The notes under the pieces: model-generated
Told to the model about the DNA's origin: nothing
The model's database searches: none
Seen by the model: the letters and a program-made list of their open reading frames with translations, nothing else
Program-made: the position numbers and the translations under genes
Shown: piece after piece, positions 44,021-52,511 of the stretch
Layout: the number at the start of each line of letters is the position of its first letter
How positions within the stretch are numbered: the first letter of the stretch is position 1
DNA from: Alistipes shahii WAL 8301
GTDB taxonomy: Bacteria > Bacteroidota > Bacteroidia > Bacteroidales > Rikenellaceae
Reading direction: 5' to 3'
NCBI RefSeq assembly: GCF_025145845.1
Contig: NZ_CP102253.1
Location: 3,745,619-3,809,618 of the forward strand
Length of the DNA stretch: 64,000 nucleotides

Positions 44021-45232
44021 ATGAAAAAGCTTTTCTTAATTCTCACCACGGCCCTCTTCGCAGCGGGCTTCGCATCCTGCACCGACGATCCCGAAGAAAC
44101 GGTCAATCCCGTCGTCGTATCCGAAATCTTGCGCGCGCTCGGCGGCAATGTGCTGGTAAACGTGCCCGAGGAAAATTTCGACGTGAATATTCCCGCCGAT
44201 GCTGCGTCGTGGGTTCAGATCAATAAAGCCGAATCTTCGGGCAAAGCGCTGGTGCTGTCCGTCGATGAGAACGAAACGGGGACGGAACGTTCGACCGTCG
44301 TGAACGTGACGCGGAGCGGCAAGAGCACCGTTCTGGCGACCGTAACCATCAAACAGAGCGACATCACGCTGCAAGCCGGCGAATTCGTGATCGAGGAGAT
44401 CTACTTCACAGGCACGGCGCTTCCCGAAACGGGAAAGCCTGACAGGTGGCTGGGCGACCAGTACATCAAGATCCGTAACAACTCCGACGAAGACCTCTAT
44501 GCCGACGGCATGATGCTGATCCTTTCGAGCGGACTCAATTCGGGCATGAACAGCGAGATGATCGAAGGCAAGGACTTCCGCAAGGAGTGTTGTGCGGGCA
44601 ATGCGTTCTACTGCATTCCCGGCCACGGACAGGATGTGCTGGTCAAAGCCGGCGAGTCGCTGATCGTCGTCAACAACGCCCAGAACCACACCATCGGCAA
44701 CCCGAACTCGTGGGACGCCACGAAAGCCGATTTCGAGTGGTACGACGTTTCGTCGAACGAGAACTATCTGGATATCGACAACCCCGACGTGCCCAACCTC
44801 GACAAATGGTACGCTTCGACATTGACGGTCCAAGTGCTCCACAACCGCGGCTTCAACGCCGTGGCTATCGCCATGCCGCCCGTCGGCCTGACTGCAAAGC
44901 AGTTCCTCGCCGAATACCCGCTCAAAGACGCCCAGTATATCTTCCACTCCCCGAACGGCTCGGACTACACGATGCCGCTGCGCAACTGCTACCGCGTGCC
45001 TAACGAATGGGTGCTCGACGCCGTGAACACGGGCTGCCGCGACGAATACTACATCGCCCCGTGGGACGCTTCGCTCGACGCAGGTTACGCATGGTGCGGT
45101 ACGGCCGACGGAGATGCCTACCGCTTCGGCAAGTCGGTGATCCGCAAGACCGGTTCCGACGGCAAACTCATCGACTCGAACAACTCGACCAACGACTTCG
45201 AGTCCAATACGAAGGCGTCGCTGATCAAGTAA
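44021..45232 (+). CDS. BACON-like/DUF4876 lipoprotein
   Basis: A 403-residue lipoprotein (lipobox FAAGFASCTDD). Residues about 30-115 read as a BACON-type Ig domain (ADAASWVQINKAES...GTERSTVVNVTRSGK). From about 125 the protein matches the DUF4876 style, with FVIEEIYFTGT, LGDQYIKIRNNSDEDLYADGMMLI (lamin-tail-like) and several conserved cysteines. Likely surface-exposed and a ligand-binding partner of the TonB receptor. 43-base gap from the barrel gene. Confidence 0.75.
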   Translation: MKKLFLILTTALFAAGFASCTDDPEETVNPVVVSEILRALGGNVLVNVPEENFDVNIPADAASWVQINKAESSGKALVLSVDENETGTERSTVVNVTRSGKSTVLATVTIKQSDITLQAGEFVIEEIYFTGTALPETGKPDRWLGDQYIKIRNNSDEDLYADGMMLILSSGLNSGMNSEMIEGKDFRKECCAGNAFYCIPGHGQDVLVKAGESLIVVNNAQNHTIGNPNSWDATKADFEWYDVSSNENYLDIDNPDVPNLDKWYASTLTVQVLHNRGFNAVAIAMPPVGLTAKQFLAEYPLKDAQYIFHSPNGSDYTMPLRNCYRVPNEWVLDAVNTGCRDEYYIAPWDASLDAGYAWCGTADGDAYRFGKSVIRKTGSDGKLIDSNNSTNDFESNTKASLIK

Positions 45233-45254
45233 GCCGGAAGAACGACCATTCTTT

Positions 45255-46142
45255 ATGACCGATTCTGTCATCGAATGCCGCAACCTCACCCATTGTTACG
45301 GGGAGCGGCTGATATACAAAGACCTGAGTTTCGAGGTTCCGCGCGGGCGGATCCTCGGACTTTTGGGTAAAAACGGCACCGGAAAAACCACGACCATCAA
45401 CATTCTGAGCGGCTATCTCCAACCGCGCGCCGGACAGTGTCTGATCTTCGGCGAGGATATCCGCACGATGCGGCCCGAAACCCGCGCCCGGATCGCCCTG
45501 CTGATCGAGGGACACGTGCAGTACGCCTTCATGACCATCGAGCAGATCGAACGGTTCTATGCGCGGTTTTATCCCCGCTGGAACCGCGACGCCTATTACG
45601 GACTGATGGAAATGCTGAAGGTGGCGCCCCGGCAGCGCATCTCGCGCATGTCGTGCGGACAGCGTTCGCAGGTGGCCTTAGGGCTGATTCTCGCCCAGAA
45701 CGCCGATCTGCTCGTGCTTGACGACTTCTCGATGGGACTGGACCCCGGTTACCGCCGCCTGTTCGTAGAATACCTGCGCGACTATGCGCAGAGCGAGGAG
45801 AAGACCGTTTTCCTTACCTCGCACATCATTCAGGACATGGAAAAGCTCGTGGACGACTGTATCATCATGGATTACGGAAGCATTCTGGTACAGATGCCCG
45901 TCGGCGAACTGCTCGGCACGTTCCGGCGATACACCTTCACGCCGGGCGCCGACGTCACGATCCCCGCCGGCGACGGCCTCTACCACCCGAGCGTCGTGAA
46001 CGGGCGCGCCGAACTCTATTCGTTCGACTCCCCTGCGACGGTACAGGGCGTGCTGGAGCGCGCGGGCATTGTCTGCAGCGACCTGCGCGGCGAAACGCTG
46101 AACCTCGAAGACGCTTTCATCGGACTGACCGGAAAATACTAA
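45255..46142 (+). CDS. ABC transporter ATP-binding protein with atypical motifs
   Basis: A 295-residue ATPase. Walker A GKNGTGKTT at about residues 38-46. The signature loop reads MSCGQRSQVAL rather than LSGGQ. Walker B is LLVLDDFSMGLDP: Asp occupies the position of the usual catalytic Glu. H-loop FLTSHIIQDME is intact. The layout matches ATPases paired with ABC-2 type permeases. The next gene is the permease, so they probably form an exporter or a conformational machine at the inner membrane serving this locus. Confidence 0.88.
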   Translation: MTDSVIECRNLTHCYGERLIYKDLSFEVPRGRILGLLGKNGTGKTTTINILSGYLQPRAGQCLIFGEDIRTMRPETRARIALLIEGHVQYAFMTIEQIERFYARFYPRWNRDAYYGLMEMLKVAPRQRISRMSCGQRSQVALGLILAQNADLLVLDDFSMGLDPGYRRLFVEYLRDYAQSEEKTVFLTSHIIQDMEKLVDDCIIMDYGSILVQMPVGELLGTFRRYTFTPGADVTIPAGDGLYHPSVVNGRAELYSFDSPATVQGVLERAGIVCSDLRGETLNLEDAFIGLTGKY

Positions 46143-46151
46143 ACCCGAATT

Positions 46152-46823
46152 ATGATCAAAGCCATATTCTACAAAGAGTGGATCAAAATGCGCTGCTTCT
46201 ATCCGCTGAGCGCATTGTTCCTCTTCGGAGCCACCGCCTATGCGCTGCTGCGCGTCCAACGGGTGATAACCTTCAAGGGTGCGGCGCACGTCTGGGAGGT
46301 GATGCTCGAAAAGGAAGTTGTCTTCATCGACATTCTCCAATACCTGCCGGCCCTGCTGGGCGTATTGCTCGCAGTGGTTCAGTTCGTCCCCGAAATGGCC
46401 CAGAAACGGCTGAAGCTGACGCTTCACCTGCCCTTTCCACAGTGGAAGATGATTCTGCTGATGTCAGGCATCGGGCTGGGAGCGCTGGCATTGCTGTTCA
46501 TCGTGCAAACCGCCGTGCTGTGGGGGTACTTCCACGCCCTGCTGGCGCCCGAACTGGTCGCGCGGATTCTGCTGACGGCGCTGCCGTGGTATCTGGCCGG
46601 GCTGACGCTCTACCTGCTGACGGCATGGATCTGTCTCGAACCCACATGGAAACGGCGGCTGGCGAATCTGCTGATCGCCGTGGGCGTCTGCCGGATCTTC
46701 TTCCTCTCCGACACCCCGCAGGCCTACGACGGCATGCTGCCGTGGCTGGCGCTGCTGCTGGTATGTTCGCTGTTCTTCCCGCTGCTTTCGGTATACCGTT
46801 TCAAGCAGGGATGTCAGGATTAA
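46152..46823 (+). CDS. ABC-2-type membrane permease
   Basis: A 223-residue protein with about six hydrophobic helices (about 18-36, 60-80, 102-125, 140-160, 167-185, 195-215). It begins with a charged amphipathic segment IKAIFYKEWIKMR, common to ABC-2 permeases. It follows the ATPase by 9 bases and precedes the next gene by 19. Substrate unknown. Confidence 0.72.
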   Translation: MIKAIFYKEWIKMRCFYPLSALFLFGATAYALLRVQRVITFKGAAHVWEVMLEKEVVFIDILQYLPALLGVLLAVVQFVPEMAQKRLKLTLHLPFPQWKMILLMSGIGLGALALLFIVQTAVLWGYFHALLAPELVARILLTALPWYLAGLTLYLLTAWICLEPTWKRRLANLLIAVGVCRIFFLSDTPQAYDGMLPWLALLLVCSLFFPLLSVYRFKQGCQD

Positions 46824-46842
46824 CCCGCAAAACGACAAATCT

Positions 46843-48066
46843 ATGATAAAGAGTATCAAAACCGGAATAATCCTCCTTGCGGCGCTTCTGCTGGCATGGC
46901 TGCTGCCGTGGTGCTACGCGTTCGTGTTCGCATCGCCTTCGTGGTCGCCGTTCACGCTCTACAGCTGCGTGACGCACGGATTCGCATCGGTGGATTTCGA
47001 CCGCGAAAACAACGTCGCCGGACGCGATCTGCAGGGCAACACCTACACCCAGCAGCAGTTCGACAGTATCCTGCCGACGTTCTATTACCGCCAACTCGCC
47101 GCCGAAGGGAGGTTTCCGTCCGAAATCGAGGGCGTGGCGGTCGAATCGCGCGACGTGGAGCGCACGAACTTCATGTTCCGCACGTCGCCCGGCGAAATCA
47201 ACCGCCGCAGACCGACGGTCTATCAACTGCTGGAATCGATGCCCGACCGCATCGATTTAGAACCGGCGACGGACGTGTTCCGCATCACCGGCGAGGGAAT
47301 CGAGTTCGTCGATATGGAGACCAACACCATCGACCAAAAGAAGAGCGCGGCATTCACCAAAGTCCTGCGGGACAAGGGATTTTCGTTCCCGGCCCGCGTC
47401 GTCTCCGGCAACCCCTCGACGCGCAAGCGGTACGACAACGGCTACCTGCTGGTGGACGACGCGCTGCGCGTCTACCACATGAAGCAGGTCCGCGGCCGCC
47501 CGTTCGTGCGCCGTACCGACGTTGCGGACTCGCTGCAAATCGGCCAGATTTTCGTCACGGAGTTCGCCGACCGCAAAAGTCTCGGTTTTCTGGTGGACAG
47601 CGAAAAGCGTTTCTATACGCTCGGTGCGGAGGATTACAAACTGCACGAGATTCCCGTCGGGAAATTCGGCCCCACACGGGAGAACATGATGATCATCGGC
47701 GACATGTTCTACTGGACGGTCACCATCCAAGGCGCCGAATCGAAACGCTATGTCGCCGTGAACGCCCGCGACTATTCACTGGCGGACGAATACCGCCCCG
47801 AAGAGAAACCGCAGGCATGGGCCGAATACGCAAAATACCTGTTTCCCTTCGAACTGTCGTTCACCTCGCCGCTGGACGGCTACGTAAAGCCCCGGATTGC
47901 GGAGGTGTCGTTTCAGGCCCTCTGGCTGGGACTCGTGCTCGGCGCGTTCTATGCGCTCATCCGCCGCAGATCGCCCGGCGGACGGCTCTGGCAGACCGTC
48001 GGCGTCGTCTTGTTCGGACTCTTCCTCTTCGTCCCGCTGCTGGTATTCGGCACGGCAAAACGATGA
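46843..48066 (+). CDS. Membrane-anchored DUF4857-like protein
   Basis: A 407-residue protein with one N-terminal membrane helix (about 8-28), a large extracytoplasmic domain, and two C-terminal helices (about 350-368 and 382-400). The domain contains beta-rich segments (GYLLVDDALRVYHMKQVRGRPFVRR, FYWTVTIQGAESKRYVAVNARDYSLADEY). It resembles DUF4857, seen next to ABC-2 modules in Bacteroidetes; the call is tentative. Last gene of the operon; a strong terminator follows. Confidence 0.65.
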   Translation: MIKSIKTGIILLAALLLAWLLPWCYAFVFASPSWSPFTLYSCVTHGFASVDFDRENNVAGRDLQGNTYTQQQFDSILPTFYYRQLAAEGRFPSEIEGVAVESRDVERTNFMFRTSPGEINRRRPTVYQLLESMPDRIDLEPATDVFRITGEGIEFVDMETNTIDQKKSAAFTKVLRDKGFSFPARVVSGNPSTRKRYDNGYLLVDDALRVYHMKQVRGRPFVRRTDVADSLQIGQIFVTEFADRKSLGFLVDSEKRFYTLGAEDYKLHEIPVGKFGPTRENMMIIGDMFYWTVTIQGAESKRYVAVNARDYSLADEYRPEEKPQAWAEYAKYLFPFELSFTSPLDGYVKPRIAEVSFQALWLGLVLGAFYALIRRRSPGGRLWQTVGVVLFGLFLFVPLLVFGTAKR

Positions 48067-48087
48067 CAACAAACCCATACGCAAGAG

Positions 48088-48117
48088 AAGGGCGGACGTT
48101 TTCGACGTCCGCCCTTT
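48088..48117. terminator. Bidirectional terminator
   Basis: AAGGGCGGACGT pairs with ACGTCCGCCCTT around a 5-base loop, ending in TTT; between the convergent seven-gene run and the PepSY gene. Confidence 0.85.
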
Positions 48118-48138
48118 TATCACACGCAGTTTCCCGGA

Positions 48139-48717
48139 TCAGGTCAGGAAAATAAACAGCAGCGGAATCAGAATCCCCGCGATCAGCTCGACGCCTCCGC
48201 GGCCCCGCAATCCTTTCGGGCCGCGCATCATCACCAGCCCGGAAAGCACGATTACGATCAATCCCGCTAAAAAGACATCCGAAAAGACCGTCCACCAGCG
48301 CGACGGATTGTAATGCAGCCGGTTCAGACTGCTCAGCACGGGCCGCTTGCGGATCGACTCGTAGACGGCGTGTCCCGACGCCAGATCGACCGTCAGCGAA
48401 CTGCCGCCCCGGATAAAGACTTTCAACCGGTCCGGTTCGGGAAAGTAATGTTTCAGGTAATTGCCCTCCTCGCCGACGCGCAGGAGCAGTTCCTCGGCCC
48501 GCGCACGGGTCCACTCCTGCTCGGCGCGCGGTATCTCCTGTGCGAAGACCAGCTCGGTCCGGCGCACCGAATAATCGGAATTGAAATCGCGTTTGTGGTT
48601 GAGCATGAAGCCCGAAACCGCATAAATCAGCAGTACGCCCGAAAAGAAAAAGGAGAGGTCGCGGTGAACGGGCCTGCTCCATTTCCTCACGGCGGACATA
48701 AACGACCGTGTCCCCAT
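48139..48717 (-). CDS. PepSY-associated membrane protein
   Basis: A 192-residue protein with N-terminal helix SFFFSGVLLIYAVSGFMLNH following RPVHRDLS (a histidine-bearing motif), a periplasmic PepSY-like part, LNRLHYNPSRWWTVFSDVFLAGLIVIVLSGLVMM, and a last helix. This is the PepSY_TM-like family, members of which (such as XusC in Bacteroides) act in inner-membrane steps of iron-siderophore use. The ATG at 48717 was preferred over a TTG at 48726. Located 15 bases after the upstream lipoprotein gene. Confidence 0.85.
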   Translation of the reverse strand: MGTRSFMSAVRKWSRPVHRDLSFFFSGVLLIYAVSGFMLNHKRDFNSDYSVRRTELVFAQEIPRAEQEWTRARAEELLLRVGEEGNYLKHYFPEPDRLKVFIRGGSSLTVDLASGHAVYESIRKRPVLSSLNRLHYNPSRWWTVFSDVFLAGLIVIVLSGLVMMRGPKGLRGRGGVELIAGILIPLLFIFLT

Positions 48718-48732
48718 GACGTGCAAAACTTC

Positions 48733-49326
48733 TTATTTCAAAACTTCATAACTCCCGCCGTCCACATGGTAGAACGAAAGGTATTCCTTGCCTTCTTTGG
48801 CTTTGCGGTCGGCGATACGGGCACGGAAGTCGGCGATACGCTTTTCGGTGCTGCTGGCAACCGATTCGCCGCGGGCCTGATGTTCGGCGCTGCATCCGGC
48901 TTCGCCCTCGCCGTGCTGCCGGGCGATCTGGTCCTTGAGCCGCAGCTCCCACTCGGCAAGGTAAGCCTCGTCGATCCGGTCTTCGACCAGCGTGCCCGTC
49001 ACCCGCACGACGTTGTTCACGCATTCGGGCTTGAAGCTGCCGATCTTCTCTCCGGCTTCAATGCGGATCACCTGCGTATCGTCGGTTCCCATTAGGAAAA
49101 TCTTGCGGCCCCCGTGGCGGCAGATATGCGTGCAGACGCCCTCGACCGTCACCTTGCCGCCGGTCAACTTCTCAGCATCGGCGAGCAGGTTATCGACCTC
49201 CATGACGGAACTCTGCGTTTCTGAGGTTTGAGTCTCCGAAGCGTTCTTTTTATTCGGGTTCCCGCCGCACCCAGCAAGGAAAAATACGGCGGCTGCAAGC
49301 GCCGCACAATAAACGAAATGTCTCAT
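48733..49326 (-). CDS. OB-fold lipoprotein
   Basis: A 197-residue lipoprotein (lipobox FFLAGCGGN). Residues about 55-115 resemble an OB-fold (GKVTVEGVCTHICRHGGRKIFLMGTDDTQVIRIEAG...NNVVRVTGTLVEDRI), with a CTHICRH cysteine/histidine cluster that might bind a metal. Residues about 120-185 are helical and charged. First gene of the lipoprotein-PepSY operon, which carries the same promoter motif as flavodoxin. The start at 49326 places the signal peptide correctly. Confidence 0.72.
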   Translation of the reverse strand: MRHFVYCAALAAAVFFLAGCGGNPNKKNASETQTSETQSSVMEVDNLLADAEKLTGGKVTVEGVCTHICRHGGRKIFLMGTDDTQVIRIEAGEKIGSFKPECVNNVVRVTGTLVEDRIDEAYLAEWELRLKDQIARQHGEGEAGCSAEHQARGESVASSTEKRIADFRARIADRKAKEGKEYLSFYHVDGGSYEVLK

Positions 49327-49406
49327 AATCGGTTTGAATTTTTTCTTCGTTTTCCGCATTCGGCGCAACGGGCCGTCCCGCAGCGTCTCGGCAGATTTTA
49401 GTAATA

Positions 49407-49457
49407 CAAAGAAACGACATTACGCCGGGAACGGCAATACCTAATTTTAGGGGTTTT
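49407..49457 (-). promoter_or_regulatory. Lipoprotein-PepSY promoter with operator-like motif
   Basis: On the minus strand: AAAACCCCTAAAATTAGG (with palindromic CCTAAAATTAGG), TATTG as -33, 20 bases, TTTCTTTG (49414-49407) as -7. It mirrors the flavodoxin promoter at 39092-39142 in motif, spacing and -7 sequence. Confidence 0.72.
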
Positions 49458-49510
49458 CAGGAGCCGCAATACCTTTATAGATGGATAGCGGCCGCTCCGA
49501 GACCGGGGTT

Positions 49511-49714
49511 TCAACGCTCCGTGATCTTATAATCTTCGCCCAGCACCCGCTGCAATTCGGCCAGCTCCGGCTCCCGCCCAGTGAATTCGACCGTCGCGGC
49601 AGGAGGATCGAGAGTAACAACGGCACGGAGACCTTCGATGCCGTTCAGGGCCTTTTCGACATGCATCCGGCAGTGGTTGCACATCATTCCTTCGATACGA
49701 TACTCTTTTTTCAT
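49511..49714 (-). CDS. CopZ-like heavy-metal-associated domain protein
   Basis: A 67-residue HMA protein (MKKEYRIEGMMCNHCRMHVEKALNGIEGL), with the metal-binding GMMCNHC motif, likely a copper chaperone. Upstream the frame is open through a P-type ATPase remnant, so the domain could also be made as a fusion; an independent start at 49714 is more natural because the motif begins at residue 8. Confidence 0.8.
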   Translation of the reverse strand: MKKEYRIEGMMCNHCRMHVEKALNGIEGLRAVVTLDPPAATVEFTGREPELAELQRVLGEDYKITER

Positions 49715-50170
49715 GGCTGTTTGTTTTTTGGTTATAAATTCTGTATTTATTTTATGGACGGCTTTCGTGCCGAGCCGTTTTGTACTCAGCTGCAGGCTAT
49801 TGGCCACAACGCTCACACTACTCAGGGCCATGGCGGCCCCGACGAGCATCGAATTGAGCAGAAACCTGGTCAGCGGATAGAGCACGCCAGCGGCGACAGG
49901 CACGCCGATCAGGTTGTAGATAAACGCCCAGAAAAGGTTCTGCCGAACGGTGCGCACGGTCGCGGCCGAAAGGCGGACCGCCGCGGCGATCTTCGTCAGG
50001 TCGGACGAAAGAATCGTGACCTTCTCCACGTCGATCGCAATGTCGCTCCCCTGCCCCATGGCAATGCCCAGATCGGCCTGCGCCAGCGCCGCACTGTCGT
50101 TGATGCCGTCCCCGACCATTGCGACACAGCGACCATGGCAGCGAATTCTTTTGTCATAAGAAAATTGCAA
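49715..50170 (-). pseudogene. C-terminal remnant of a copper P-type ATPase
   Basis: Encodes only the end of a CopA-type P1B ATPase: VAMVGDGINDSAALAQADLGIAMGQGSD (hinge motif), then the last two membrane helices (FWAFIYNLIGVPVAAGVLYPL; MLVGAAMALSSVSVVANSLQL). The phosphorylation site and most membrane helices, perhaps 600 residues, are missing. There is no stop before the CopZ-like domain. The break lies near 50155, where composition becomes AT-rich. Confidence 0.85.
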
Positions 50171-50629
50171 AAACTATCGGTACAAAAGTATGTTTTGTCG
50201 ATTCATATGCTTCCCCTGACAGAAAAGGGGCAATTGAAAATCAGAATAAACCATCAGGCAATATATACTGAATGGGGGCAGATTTCTTTGTGTTAACGGA
50301 AGAGTTTATTAAACAAGTGCAATACAATGAACAGAAGACATCGGGAAAATTAAAATTTTCTTCGTCTAAAAAAGTTCTTTAAACTAATTTCTTAAAATTG
50401 CACTCGCCGGTTGACCCTGCCTAATTTGCCCATCTCGAAAATTTTTCGTATCTTGCGATAGGTTATTTGAAATGCGGTATTTGAGCGCAAGAAGCTGAAA
50501 ACAAACCGTTGCCTTCTCGTTACCTACTCTCCTATACAAAAATGTAACTACCATATAAATCAAGTCGTTACATTACTTTAATCCCGCACCTCTGTGGGTC
50601 CGCCGCATGTTTTCGCCTGCACAGGACGG
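50171..50629. other. AT-rich gap, probable scar of a lost mobile element
   Basis: No gene is seen. The DNA is much richer in A/T than its neighbours. It includes GTTACCT, the palindromic pair TGTAAC and GTTACA near 50540-50575, and TTATTTGAAATGCGG-like words of the kind seen before tyrosine recombinase genes. Its edge coincides with the truncated copper ATPase. Confidence 0.4.
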
Positions 50630-50818
50630 TTATTTGAACCACTCCTGCAAATGGTCGCGGCCGTAGAAGTAGTAGACCGCAAGCCCCACCCAGCTGGTGA
50701 GCAGCACCACGACCGCCGCGATGACCTTTCCGCCCGTGGAGATGTTCTTTTTGAAAATGTCCAGCACGCACCAGATTGCGCACACGAGGCCGATCAGCCA
50801 AACAATCGTTCCAATCAT
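50630..50818 (-). CDS. Small PLDc_N-type membrane protein
   Basis: A 62-residue protein with two hydrophobic segments (IGTIVWLIGLVCAIWCVLDIF and VIAAVVVLLTSWVGLAVYYFYGR), the pattern of the phospholipase D N-terminal membrane domain seen as stand-alone proteins. Its ATG overlaps the truA stop, so it is translated after truA. Function unknown. Confidence 0.75.
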   Translation of the reverse strand: MIGTIVWLIGLVCAIWCVLDIFKKNISTGGKVIAAVVVLLTSWVGLAVYYFYGRDHLQEWFK

Positions 50819-51594
50819 AACATTTTGAATTTAGAGAAACATTGATGTTCGAATATGTCCGCCGGGTAAACCACGTCCGAGAGAAACAACCCCTGGGCCG
50901 GCGCGCCGGCGCTCGACCGCGACAGGTCGCGGCTCTCGACGATCGAGCGGAACCCGTCGGGCGTGTAACGTCCGCGCCCCACGTCGACCAGCGTGCCTAC
51001 CAGCGACCGCACCATATTCCGCAAAAACCGGTCCGCACGGATCGTGAAACACATCGTGCCGCGGGAGTCGATCGTCCAGACGGCCTCCTTCACACGGCAG
51101 ATGTTGGTCTTGTTGTTCGAATTGAGCTTGGCGAAAGAGGTGAAGTCGTCGTACGCGGTCAGCATCGCCGCCGCCTCGTTCATCCGCCCGACGTCGAGCG
51201 GCACGTAATACTGCCACGTCTCGTGCCGCGTAAAGGGATTCTTGCGCGGCTCGATGAAGTAGCGGTACTCCCGTTCGCGGGCGTGGAAGCGGGCGTGTGC
51301 ATCCTCCGCCACGGGCGTCATGCTGCCCACGGCAATGTCGCCCGGCAGCAGGAAATTGAGTTTGTAGACCGTCTGCGCAGGATCGGCGACGGGACGTTCG
51401 CAGTCGAAGTGCGCCACGTAATAGGCCGCATTGACCCCCGTGTCGGTACGCCCGGCGCCCGTCAGAGCAACCGGTTCGCGCAGCAGGGTAGCGAGCGCCC
51501 GTTCGAGCGTCTGCTGCACCGACGGCTGGTCGGGCTGCCGCTGCCAGCCGCAGTAGGCGGCCCCGTTGTACCGGAGTTCGAGAAAATAGCGCAT
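50815..51594 (-). CDS. truA: tRNA pseudouridine synthase TruA
   Basis: A 259-residue enzyme that makes pseudouridine at tRNA positions 38-40. Catalytic D51 in GAGRTDTGVNA; N-terminal RYFLELRYNGAAYCGWQRQP; later RFLRNMVRSLVGTLVDVGRG. The ATG at 51594 gives the family start; the longer open frame covers the divergent dapB promoter. Divergent from dapB. Confidence 0.95.
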   Translation of the reverse strand: MRYFLELRYNGAAYCGWQRQPDQPSVQQTLERALATLLREPVALTGAGRTDTGVNAAYYVAHFDCERPVADPAQTVYKLNFLLPGDIAVGSMTPVAEDAHARFHAREREYRYFIEPRKNPFTRHETWQYYVPLDVGRMNEAAAMLTAYDDFTSFAKLNSNNKTNICRVKEAVWTIDSRGTMCFTIRADRFLRNMVRSLVGTLVDVGRGRYTPDGFRSIVESRDLSRSSAGAPAQGLFLSDVVYPADIFEHQCFSKFKML

Positions 51595-51614
51595 ACCGGA
51601 AATGATTTGTCCGG

Positions 51615-51622
51615 CAAATATA
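51615..51622 (-). promoter_or_regulatory. truA promoter -7 box
   Basis: The minus strand reads TATATTTG, 21 bases before the truA start. Confidence 0.6.
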
Positions 51623-51678
51623 CGAAATTCCGGAATACTATTGTACGCTCTCCTGCGTTTAGATTCATAAATAATTCG

Positions 51679-51686
51679 TATCTTTG
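51679..51686 (+). promoter_or_regulatory. dapB promoter -7 box
   Basis: TATCTTTG, 22 bases before the dapB ATG, inside the inverted repeat TTCGTA-TCTTTG-TACGAA, which could bind a regulator. The -33 element is weak. Confidence 0.6.
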
Positions 51687-51708
51687 TACGAATATTTCGA
51701 CAAAACAA

Positions 51709-52470
51709 ATGAAAGCAGCGATCATAGGATACGGCAAGATGGGCCGCGAAATCGAACGGATTCTCACGGAAAGAGGGCACGAAGCGGCTCTGATTATCGA
51801 CACGGACAACGCGCACGAACTCGACGCCGCACATCTGGCGGGCATCGACGTCGCGCTGGAGTTCACGACGCCCGAAACGGCCTACCGGAACATCCGCACC
51901 TGCATCGAATGCGGCGTGGCGGCGGTGAGCGGCACGACGGGCTGGACCGACCGCCTCGGGGAGTTGCAGGAGCTGTGCCGCGAGCGGGGCGGGGCGTTGT
52001 TCTACGCCTCGAACTACTGTCTGGGCGTGAACCTGATGTTCCGCCTCAACCGGCAGCTGGCCGCGATGATCGACCGCGTGGGCGGCTACGACGTGCGCAT
52101 CGAGGAGGTGCACCACACCCAGAAGAAGGACGCCCCGAGCGGCACGGCAATCACGCTGGCCGAGGGAATCGCCGAAAACCTCGCCGGCAAGCAGGGCTGG
52201 GTCAACCTGGCTCCGGGAATCGAACACGCCGCCAACCGCATCGAACGCAGCGGAGAGGCGCCCGCCGACCGGATCGAAATCCGCTCCGTGCGCAAAGGCG
52301 CCGTCCCGGGCATCCACACCGTGACCTACGAATCGGAGGATGACGTGCTGGAGATCAGACACACGATCAAGAACCGCCGCACGCTGGCCCTGGGAGCCGT
52401 CGTGGCCGCCGAATTCCTCTGCGGAAAACAAGGGGTCTACTCGATGGACGACCTGCTGCGCAATGCATAA
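51709..52470 (+). CDS. dapB: 4-hydroxy-tetrahydrodipicolinate reductase
   Basis: A 253-residue NAD(P)H enzyme of the lysine/diaminopimelate pathway. Nucleotide site AAIIGYGKMGREIERIL, FTTPETA, GTTGW, and the catalytic/substrate motif EVHHTQKKDAPSGTA. The start at 51709 follows a matching promoter; the frame is open further up but antisense to truA. Confidence 0.96.
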   Translation: MKAAIIGYGKMGREIERILTERGHEAALIIDTDNAHELDAAHLAGIDVALEFTTPETAYRNIRTCIECGVAAVSGTTGWTDRLGELQELCRERGGALFYASNYCLGVNLMFRLNRQLAAMIDRVGGYDVRIEEVHHTQKKDAPSGTAITLAEGIAENLAGKQGWVNLAPGIEHAANRIERSGEAPADRIEIRSVRKGAVPGIHTVTYESEDDVLEIRHTIKNRRTLALGAVVAAEFLCGKQGVYSMDDLLRNA

Positions 52471-52511
52471 TTCACAATTCATAATTCACAATTAAAATCG
52501 GGGCTTTCCGC

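Noticed and set aside
49738..49751. A stop-free junction of CopA remnant and CopZ as a genuine long-known fusion
   Set aside because: Known CopA proteins carry HMA domains at the N-terminus, and the ATPase part here is truncated, so decay is more likely than a designed fusion.
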